This document shows positions 1 through 5,332 of a stretch of 11,184 nt of DNA, piece by piece. Source of the stretch: ZC4RG20 sp964518995 (GTDB lineage Bacteria > Pseudomonadota > Gammaproteobacteria > Steroidobacterales > Rariloculaceae); the NCBI GenBank assembly GCA_964518995.1, contig CAZFJU010000151.1:1-11184 (forward strand), read 5' to 3'. Each line of letters begins with the position of its first letter. Position 1 is the first letter of the stretch. A program made the position numbers and the translations under genes. The notes under the pieces are model-generated. The model saw nothing but the letters and a program-made list of their open reading frames with translations. It made no database searches and had not been told where the DNA came from.

Positions 1-370
1 TCGAGTTTTGAATGAGCACGTTGTTGCCGGTGTTCTGCACCGAATGGATCATTCCGCTCGCACCCGAGAAGGCGTCGCCGGAGATCAAGTTCTGGCCGGT
101 ACGATTATTGATTGCCGCGTTGCCGCCGACGGCGCCGTCCTGGCTCGATGAGTTGATGGTGACATCCTCGATCTCGTGCTTCGCGGCCGCGCGCTGCTCG
201 CCCAGCTCCTCTTCGCTGAGCGGCGCGAAGGTTCCGAGCAACGACACGATGTCGGCCGACGGCACCTCGATCGCCGCCTCCTTCGCCGTGGCCGGCCCGT
301 CGGCAAGCCCGTGCGTTCCGATTAGCAGCAGCACCCCCGCAAACCCGATCGTCGAAAGCTTCCTGCTCAC
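1..370 (-). CDS. Small exported protein C of the repeat-protein cluster (C-terminus beyond left edge)
   Basis: The visible 123 residues begin with a signal peptide (charged VSRK, hydrophobic core about residues 8-18, likely cleavage after GLA at 23). An acidic PLSEEELGEQR stretch follows at 50-60, then an Asn/Gly-rich region. That region holds GAVGGNAAINNRTGQN (79-94) and SGMIHSVQNTGNNVLIQN (105-122), where the window ends. I chose the GTG at 370 because GAGGGG lies six bases upstream and the signal peptide starts there. An in-frame ATG at 418 would run translation through a stem-loop and put charged residues before the signal peptide. The QNTGNNVLIQN motif resembles the QNLG..S..QQ.VNVQ tail of proteins A and B, so it may be a minor subunit or nucleator of the same surface structure. 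That role is inferred. I do not recognise the family by name. Confidence 0.75.
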   Translation of the reverse strand, partial: MSRKLSTIGFAGVLLLIGTHGLADGPATAKEAAIEVPSADIVSLLGTFAPLSEEELGEQRAAAKHEIEDVTINSSSQDGAVGGNAAINNRTGQNLISGDAFSGASGMIHSVQNTGNNVLIQNS

Positions 371-390
371 ATCCGTCCCCTCAGTCGAGG

Positions 391-414
391 ACGAGCCGGG
401 TTTCCCCGGCTCGT
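391..414 (-). terminator. GAAA-loop stem-loop between genes B and C
   Basis: Two perfectly complementary 10-base arms, ACGAGCCGGG (391-400) and CCCGGCTCGT (405-414), flank a four-base loop that reads GAAA on the minus-strand RNA, a GNRA tetraloop. It lies 39 bases after the stop of gene B and 20 bases before the GTG of gene C. No U-run follows on either strand. It may therefore act as a partial terminator or as a 3'-end stabiliser of the upstream A-B message, giving less of C than of A and B. The structure is certain; its function is inferred. Confidence 0.6.
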
Positions 415-452
415 CCATTCGCCTTGCCGTTGCCGGCGTTTCAGACTGCGGC

Positions 453-1664
453 TTACAGCGCGTCCAGATTCGCTTGAACGTTGACGTTCTGCTGGATCAG
501 GCTGTTATGGCCGAGGTTCTGACCGACGACATTGATGCCTGCCGCTTCAACAAACGAGCCGGAAATGCTGTTGCTCGCATCGAGCGTCGCACGGTAGCCC
601 ACCGACACGTCGACCGTGTTGTAGGACACCGTCGCATCGAGCACCGACACGTTCGCCGCAACGTTTCCGAGCGACACGCTGTTGTCGATCGAAGCCGATC
701 CGCCGTTGTTGGCGGCCGCAGCACCGAAGCCGGCGTCTGCGCCGCTGACGGTCGCGGAGAACGAGCTGGACGAGTTGTCGCTGTTGTCCACGCTGGCCGT
801 GCTGCCGCCATTGGCAGCGGCAGAGCCGAACGCGGCTTCAGCTTCGGACTCGCTCGAGTTGTCGCTGTTGTCGACACGAGAAACGCTGCCGTTGTTCGCA
901 GCCGCCGCCGCAAAGCCGGCGCCTGCCTCGCTCTCGGCAGAGTTGTCGCTGTTATCGACGGTTGCCGTGCTGCCATTGTTGGCGGCCGCGCTGCGATCAT
1001 CCGCACCGGCTTCGCTACCATCGATGGCGGACGACGAGTCGACTGACGACGTGCCGCCGTTATTCGCGACCGATGCGCCAAACGCTCCACCGACCAGGCT
1101 GGTCGCAGAGTTGTCGCTGTTGTCGACCGTCGACGAGCTGCCATTGTTTGCACCGGCGGCGCCGAACGCGGCACCCGCGCCGCTATTATCCGACGCGTCG
1201 CTGTTGCCCGAGCCGACGCTGTTCACGGAATTGTCGTTGCCGTTGTTGTTCAGCGAACCGGTCGACGCGATCGCAACCGCGTCATCGGAGGCCGCCGCGC
1301 TGCCGCCTTCGGCATTGACGGTGGTGTTGTCGCTCCGGTCGGAGTTGTCGTTGCCGTTGTTGTTCAGCGAGTTGCCCAAACGGATCGCCAAGCTGTCGTC
1401 AGCGGCCGAGGCCGAGTTCGCGCCGGAGGCCGCCGTATTCGTATCGCTGTTATCCGCCGCGTCGGTGATCGTCGTGGTCGAATCGAACGTGCCGTTGAAG
1501 CTGTTGTCCGTCGTCACGGTCGCCTGGCTCTCGTCGTTCGCGATCGCCGAGCCGGCGCCGGCAAAGTTCAGGCTGTTGGTCAGCTCGACATCATCGGCAG
1601 CGTGAGCGCTAGCGCCGAGCAGAGCACCGACAACGGCCGCGTGCAGGATCTTCTTGGTCAACAT
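453..1664 (-). CDS. Secreted Asn/Ser/Asp-rich repeat protein B (403 aa), putative fibre or amyloid subunit
   Basis: The ATG at 1664 has an AAGGAAG ribosome site five bases upstream. Residues 1-23 are a signal peptide ending in AHA. The mature protein is acidic, lacks cysteine and has very few aromatic or basic residues. Two copies of SLNNNGNDNS lie at 99-108 and 137-146. Six repeats follow at 168-335 with the consensus A.ANNGS..SVDNSDNSS.SEA. The Asn-Asn core falls at 173, 201, 229, 257, 285 (reading NG there) and 319, a spacing of 28, 28, 28, 28 and 34. The C-terminus has SIDNSVSLGNVA (325-336) and GINVVGQNLGHNSLIQQ (376-392) then VNVQANL. It lies 34 bp downstream of paralogue A and surely shares its transcript. 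The regular polar repeats suggest a beta-solenoid or amyloid fibre assembled outside the cell, similar in logic to Fap or curli. No named family is recognised, and an adhesin is an alternative. Confidence 0.88.
   Translation of the reverse strand: MLTKKILHAAVVGALLGASAHAADDVELTNSLNFAGAGSAIANDESQATVTTDNSFNGTFDSTTTITDAADNSDTNTAASGANSASAADDSLAIRLGNSLNNNGNDNSDRSDNTTVNAEGGSAAASDDAVAIASTGSLNNNGNDNSVNSVGSGNSDASDNSGAGAAFGAAGANNGSSSTVDNSDNSATSLVGGAFGASVANNGGTSSVDSSSAIDGSEAGADDRSAAANNGSTATVDNSDNSAESEAGAGFAAAAANNGSVSRVDNSDNSSESEAEAAFGSAAANGGSTASVDNSDNSSSSFSATVSGADAGFGAAAANNGGSASIDNSVSLGNVAANVSVLDATVSYNTVDVSVGYRATLDASNSISGSFVEAAGINVVGQNLGHNSLIQQNVNVQANLDAL
660..1163 (-). repeat. Six degenerate 84-bp (28-codon) tandem repeats in gene B
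   Basis: The block encodes residues 168-335 of protein B. Each unit reads roughly A.ANNGS..SVDNSDNS followed by a variable acidic/small tail. The first four steps are exactly 28 residues. The fifth is 34, because a six-residue stretch (around SATVSGADAGF) is inserted. At the DNA level the units are diverged, so they are recognisable mainly as protein repeats. Confidence 0.85.
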
Positions 1665-1698
1665 GGTTGCTTCCTTTTTGAGTGGATTCAGACAGGGG

Positions 1699-2910
1699 TT
1701 ACTGCAGGTTTGCTTGGACGTTCACGCTCTGTTGAACCGCGGACGCTTGACCGAGGTTCTGCGCGGCAACGTTGATGCCCGCCGCGCCGCTGAACGCCGT
1801 ATCGATATCGTTCTCCGCGGATTGCTCGGACATCCAGCCGCCGATTACGGTCGAGTTGTCGCCGACCGCCGCACTGAGCACGCCGACGCTTACGGCCACA
1901 TTGCCGAGCGAGATGCTGTTATCGATGCTCGCCGAGCCGCCGTTGTTCGCGGCTGCGCCGTTGTCGGACGCCGTAGCAAAGCTCGCATCGAGCGTCGCCG
2001 TGCGTGTCGAGTTATCGCTGTTGTCTGCGCTCGCCGTGCTGCCGTCGTTCGCTGCGGCAGAGAAGAATGCCGCTTCGGCTTCCGACTCGGTGGCGTTGTT
2101 GCTGTTGTTCGCGGTCGCCACGCTGCCGTTGTTGGCGGCTGCTGCGCCGGCAAAGGCCTCGACAGTGCTCTCTTCCGAGTTATCCGCGTTGACTACCAGC
2201 GATTCACTGCCATTGTTGGCCGCTGCGCTACGATCATCCGCCTCGGCTTCGCTCGCATCCAAAGCCAGGCTGCGATCGACCGAAGACGTGCCTGCGTTAT
2301 TGGCAACGCTCGCGCCGTCAAGACCCACAGCAACGCTGTCGTTCGCGTTGTCGCTGTTATCGACGGCGGCCGTGCTGCCGTTGTTGGCGGCGGCAGAAGC
2401 ACCGACACCCACCGCAAGACTGTTGTCCGAAGTATCGGAATTATCGGAGAAGATGTCGTTGACGGAGTTGTCGTTGAGGTTGCCGTTGCCGCTGTCGCTC
2501 AGCACGACCGTGAGCGCATCGTCGGCGGCAGCTGCAGAGTTACCGGCCGCCCCGACGACATTGGTCTCGCTGTTGTTCGAGTTATCGTTGAAGTTGCCGT
2601 TACCGCTATTCCCGGCGTTGAACGCAAGGCTGCCGTCGACGGCCGTTGCGGAAGTGCCGCCCGAACGCGCCTCGTTCACGGTGGCGTTGTTCTCCGCATC
2701 CGTGTACTCGAATGAGCTCGCGACATCCTTGGTCACGGAGTTGTTGGTGTCGACTGTCGCAATGCTGCCATCGTTCGCGACGGCCGAGCCTAGCATCGCT
2801 CCATTGGCGCTATTCTCGAGTTCGAGGTCGTCTATTCCTCCTTGCGCGGCCAGGAGCGACATCGGTGCCGCGGCACAGATTGCGGCAATCGCTCGGGTCA
2901 ATTTGTTCAT
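1699..2910 (-). CDS. Secreted Asn/Ser/Asp-rich repeat protein A (403 aa), paralogue of protein B
   Basis: I start at the ATG at 2910, with AGGAGAG four bases upstream. A TTG one codon earlier (2913) is possible but would crowd that ribosome site. The N-terminus is a signal peptide (NKLTR, then a hydrophobic run to about LLAA at 19-22). The mature chain is acidic and cysteine-free. Degenerate GNGNFNDNSNNS and GNGNLNDNSVND segments (103-114, 141-152) precede six repeats at 171-338. Their Asn cores fall at 176, 204, 232, 260, 288 and 322: the same 28-28-28-28-34 spacing as protein B. The C-terminus has SIDNSISLGNVA, then GINVAAQNLGQASAVQQ and VNVQANLQ. It is the first gene of the leftward cluster and faces the divergent LuxR gene across a 331-bp control region. 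Its function is inferred as an exported structural subunit co-assembled with B. Confidence 0.88.
   Translation of the reverse strand: MNKLTRAIAAICAAAPMSLLAAQGGIDDLELENSANGAMLGSAVANDGSIATVDTNNSVTKDVASSFEYTDAENNATVNEARSGGTSATAVDGSLAFNAGNSGNGNFNDNSNNSETNVVGAAGNSAAAADDALTVVLSDSGNGNLNDNSVNDIFSDNSDTSDNSLAVGVGASAAANNGSTAAVDNSDNANDSVAVGLDGASVANNAGTSSVDRSLALDASEAEADDRSAAANNGSESLVVNADNSEESTVEAFAGAAAANNGSVATANNSNNATESEAEAAFFSAAANDGSTASADNSDNSTRTATLDASFATASDNGAAANNGGSASIDNSISLGNVAVSVGVLSAAVGDNSTVIGGWMSEQSAENDIDTAFSGAAGINVAAQNLGQASAVQQSVNVQANLQ
1897..2400 (-). repeat. Six degenerate 84-bp (28-codon) tandem repeats in gene A
   Basis: The block encodes residues 171-338 of protein A. Units share AAANNGS..S.DNSDN and a variable tail. 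The register 28-28-28-28-34 is the same as in gene B, including the longer fifth unit (with SFATASDNG). Each repeat aligns with its counterpart in B more naturally than with its neighbours, for example the DRSAAANNGS unit. This indicates duplication of an already repeated gene. Confidence 0.85.
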
Positions 2911-3241
2911 CAAGCTCTCCTATGGATCTCAAGCAGAACGTTTCTCGATCGGCCGCTCGTGGCAGTGGAACTCCCACACGGCGTTGGAGCTACACGATAA
3001 GCTTGTGTGTAGGATGCACAATTCCTTAGAAGGACTAACAAGAACTCGTACACCACGAGCAGTAGCCCTGAATTGGGGTAAGCGCGGTGCACCGAAGTCA
3101 GCTTGAATTGCGAGTTGAATCACAGACGACTCAGACCGTTGGCGTTTAGACTTCGCAAGCCATGTCTATGACTTGTTCCGGGTTCGCAATAATCCAAACA
3201 ACATCGCCCGGATCCCGCCATTACCATAACGAGGACGCACG
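2911..3241. promoter_or_regulatory. Divergent control region between gene A and the LuxR gene
   Basis: This 331-bp stretch has no convincing gene and looks less GC-rich than its flanks. Three inverted repeats are visible: TTGTG (3003-3007) with CACAA (3017-3021), CTCGT (3045-3049) with ACGAG (3055-3059), and a wider pair GCTCGTGG (2955-2962) with CCACGAGC (3053-3060). TTGAAT occurs twice, at 3103 and 3115, and TTCGCAA twice, at 3152 and 3183. Any of these could be operator sites, but short repeats of this size also arise by chance. The LuxR gene has GAGGA at 3231-3235, six bases before its ATG. That both promoters lie here follows from the divergent layout. Confidence 0.6.
2994..3021 (-). promoter_or_regulatory. 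Possible sigma-70-type promoter of the repeat-protein operon
   Basis: On the minus strand TTGTGC (3021-3016) and TATCGT (2999-2994) are separated by 16 bases and would give a leader of roughly 80 bases before gene A. Each hexamer matches the consensus at only four positions or so. The -35 element overlaps the TTGTG/CACAA inverted repeat, a plausible regulator site. This is a weak prediction. Confidence 0.25.
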
Positions 3242-3928
3242 ATGGATCTGAGTCCGACGGATGCCAAGCTCCTGTCAATCGATCGTATCGACCTCTACAA
3301 GACGGACGAAAAATACGATTTCAAGCTGACCGACATTCTCCGTCGACGTCAGCGCCCGCTGCTGATGCTGCTGAATCAGCGCGCTGAGCTTCTGTATGCT
3401 TCCACGTCTCTCGAGCTTTCGCGAAGCGGTGGCCGCGACGATCAGGACCCAATGATCGAGGCTGCTTTGATCGAAGCGCAGCGATTGTTTCGCGAGCCGC
3501 AGCGCGTCGCGACGATTGTCAAGCAGCTCGTCATCGACAAGCCGGGCGAGCGTTGCGCACTGGTGATTCTGGAAAATCAGTTCCACTGCATCCGTCTATT
3601 TCGGCTGCAGAAGGCCGATGAGAACGCCGACGAGGTCTACGCGGCGCTGGTCGAGCCGATCAGCAATCCCAAGCTCGCTGCAGTCGATCTGGATAAGGTC
3701 AAAGGCCTGTTTCGACTATCGAAACGCGAGGTCGACGTCCTGCAGGCGCTGATGCGCGGTTTGACGGACAAGGAAATCGCGGCGCAGCTCACGGTCAGCG
3801 TCGAAACCGTGCGCGCCTATCTCAAGTCGATTCGGGCGAAGCTCGGCGTCAAAACGCGTACTGCGATTGTGTCCACCGTGCATAATCTGCGCGGCGGCAT
3901 ACCCGATCTGAGGGCGCACCGAACATAA
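3242..3928 (+). CDS. LuxR/GerE-type transcriptional regulator without receiver domain
   Basis: The 228-residue protein ends in a clear GerE helix-turn-helix at about 156-215. The segment FRLSKREVDVLQALMRGLT is followed by DKEIAAQLTVSVETVRAYLKS and then IRAKLGVKTRTAIV. This includes the K-E-I-A turn and the V.T V recognition helix of LuxR-family DNA-binding domains. The N-terminal part (about 28-140) lacks the phospho-acceptor pattern of a response regulator. It reads like a PAS-like sensor (PLLMLLNQRAELLYAS early, ILENQFHCIRLFRLQKA and YAALVEPI late), but that fold is a guess. The ATG at 3242 has GAGGA six bases upstream. It is divergent from the repeat-protein operon and immediately upstream of the FHA gene. 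It most likely binds the intervening region and controls the operon and itself. The signal sensed is unknown. Confidence 0.88.
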   Translation: MDLSPTDAKLLSIDRIDLYKTDEKYDFKLTDILRRRQRPLLMLLNQRAELLYASTSLELSRSGGRDDQDPMIEAALIEAQRLFREPQRVATIVKQLVIDKPGERCALVILENQFHCIRLFRLQKADENADEVYAALVEPISNPKLAAVDLDKVKGLFRLSKREVDVLQALMRGLTDKEIAAQLTVSVETVRAYLKSIRAKLGVKTRTAIVSTVHNLRGGIPDLRAHRT

Positions 3929-3955
3929 CCCAGCGGAGTCAAAGCTAACAACGTC

Positions 3956-5263
3956 ATGGCCTATAACGAAAAGAATAACGGCAACCTCGATGACGCGTCC
4001 GCGGCCCGCGCCGTGGACGAAAGCGCCACGGCCAACCTCGGCGCCGTCATCGCCCTGAATGAGCCAGCCTCCGGCTGGCTCGAACGCGTCGACAGCGAGG
4101 TCGACCGGCCGCGTCAGCGCAGCCGCGAGGCCGGCGACGAGCTCGATCACGCGGAAGCACGCAATCGCGAGCTCGAACGCGAGAACGCGCAGTTGCGCGC
4201 CGAGCTAAACGATCTGCAGACGTATATCGATGGCCGCAAGGACCGTTGGACGGAGATGCAGCAGCGCATCGAGCAGTACGAAGACGCGCTCGCCGGCATG
4301 GAGCACGTCGTTCGTGACGCCGAGCGCAAGCTCGCCGATCAGGAAGGCGAGAGTGAGCTGCTGTCGAACCGGATCATCGAGCTCGAGCGCCACAGCGCTG
4401 AGCTCGCGGGGCGGCTCAAGGAGCGGGAACGAAGCGCGCGGGAAGATCAACGCCTCGAGCGACTGGAGCAGGCGCTCGCGGAACGAAGCAGCGAATCGGA
4501 GCTGCTGCGCGAGCTTAGACAGCAGCTCGACGAGACGACTCAGCAGCTCGAGCGCGCACTGGCGGAAAGTCACGCGCTCGAGGCGCGTGCACTCGAAGCC
4601 GGGCAGCAGCTGTGCGCTCTCGAGGCGCGTGCACTCGAAGCGGAGCAACGGTTGGACGCGCTCGCGCGCCGGCGCAGCGGGTCCCCGGAAGAAGTTCGCG
4701 CTCTTCGCCAGGAGCTCTTGGCTCAGCAAAATCTGATCGGCAAGCTCGAAGCCGAGCTCGACGCGAAGCAAGAAACAATCGACGCGCTGCGGAGCGAACG
4801 GTCAGCCGCCGGCGCGAATGCCGGCACCGTAAACATTGGCGACGCCGGCGCGCGCGCCGATGCCGGGCGCAAAGGTACCGAGAACGTCGAGATCATTCAT
4901 ATCGGCGATTTGTTTCGACATGGCGCGCAGGTCGACCGGGAGCCGGTCGCGCTGCTCGAGGCGGACGACGGCACCACCTACCCGATCACGAAGGGCGGCG
5001 CGACGATCGGCCGCTCATCGAGCAACGACATTTGCATACGCCGAGAATTCGTAAGCCGCACCCACGCCCGGCTGACCATCCACAGTATTGGGGCGGTCAT
5101 CGAGGATGCCGGCAGCAAGAACGGCGTTCTTGTGAACTCGGAACCGGTCGGGCGCCGCGTGCTCGCCGATGGCGACATCGTCAGCCTCGGCGGAAAGCTC
5201 GATCTGAAGTACATCGAGGTCGAGAGCTCGACCCGCGCCGGCGTGCCGGTTCGAGACGTCTGA
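3956..5263 (+). CDS. Coiled-coil protein with C-terminal FHA domain
   Basis: The protein has 435 residues. Residues 1-40 are polar and small. A long charged coiled coil (Glu, Arg, Leu, Ala and Gln-rich) runs from about 43 to 285, and a Gly/Ala linker from 284 to 308. A forkhead-associated domain fills about 340-422, with hallmark residues GRSSSND (352-358), SRTHARL (367-373) and NGVLVN (389-394). FHA domains bind phosphothreonine peptides, so a Ser/Thr kinase partner is expected, but none is in the window. There is no signal peptide or membrane helix, so it acts in the cytoplasm. It starts 27 bp after the LuxR gene in the same frame. The nearest GGAG (3935-3938) is 17 bases from the ATG, too far for a normal ribosome site, so translation may depend on the LuxR gene. 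It could be a scaffold or signalling partner of the cluster; the exact role is unknown. Confidence 0.88.
   Translation: MAYNEKNNGNLDDASAARAVDESATANLGAVIALNEPASGWLERVDSEVDRPRQRSREAGDELDHAEARNRELERENAQLRAELNDLQTYIDGRKDRWTEMQQRIEQYEDALAGMEHVVRDAERKLADQEGESELLSNRIIELERHSAELAGRLKERERSAREDQRLERLEQALAERSSESELLRELRQQLDETTQQLERALAESHALEARALEAGQQLCALEARALEAEQRLDALARRRSGSPEEVRALRQELLAQQNLIGKLEAELDAKQETIDALRSERSAAGANAGTVNIGDAGARADAGRKGTENVEIIHIGDLFRHGAQVDREPVALLEADDGTTYPITKGGATIGRSSSNDICIRREFVSRTHARLTIHSIGAVIEDAGSKNGVLVNSEPVGRRVLADGDIVSLGGKLDLKYIEVESSTRAGVPVRDV
4061..4081. other. Perfect stem-loop inside the FHA gene near its 5' end
   Basis: Nine-base arms GAGCCAGCC (4061-4069) and GGCTGGCTC (4073-4081) flank a TCC loop within the codons for NEPASGWLE. 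A perfect hairpin of this strength about 105 bases into a gene that lacks a good ribosome site could cause attenuation or translational control. It may equally be an accident of sequence constraint. Confidence 0.4.
4577..4641 (+). repeat. 42-bp internal duplication in the coiled coil of the FHA protein
   Basis: A 23-base identical segment occurs at 4577-4599 and 4619-4641, offset by 42 bases (14 codons). It encodes LEARALEA twice, at residues 208-215 and 222-229. Fourteen residues equal two coiled-coil heptads, so the duplication lengthens the rod without breaking register. The near identity of the DNA suggests a recent event or a slippage-prone site. Confidence 0.75.
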
Positions 5264-5288
5264 GCTTGAGCATGGCCGACTCGCCAGC

Positions 5289-5310
5289 GCGTGGCCGCCC
5301 GCGGCCACGC
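5289..5310. terminator. Stem-loop between convergent FHA and M3 peptidase genes
   Basis: Arms GCGTGGCCG (5289-5297) and CGGCCACGC (5302-5310) pair perfectly around CCCG. The structure lies 25 bases after the FHA stop and 22 bases beyond the peptidase stop on the opposite strand. A bidirectional terminator is the natural reading, although no U-run follows on either side. Confidence 0.55.
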
Positions 5311-5332
5311 CGGCAAAACCCCGCTGACGCCG

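Noticed and set aside
682..1605. 307-residue plus-strand frame opposite gene B (also a 344-residue frame at 12-1046)
   Set aside because: Codon bias in the repeat genes leaves few stops on the other strand. No ribosome site or recognisable domain is present, and the reading mirrors gene B.
660..2400. CRISPR-like or satellite interpretation of the repeats
   Set aside because: The units are coding, diverged and have no spacers. The periodicity is at the codon level.
1772..3106. 444-residue plus-strand frame opposite gene A
   Set aside because: It is antisense to a gene with signal peptide, ribosome site and repeats. Its Leu/Ala/Ser-rich sequence is the mirror of the repeat codons, and it runs on into the control region.
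3929..3955. A small gene between LuxR and FHA, or an IS/attachment scar
   Set aside because: Only 27 bases, with no inverted repeats, direct duplication or start codon.
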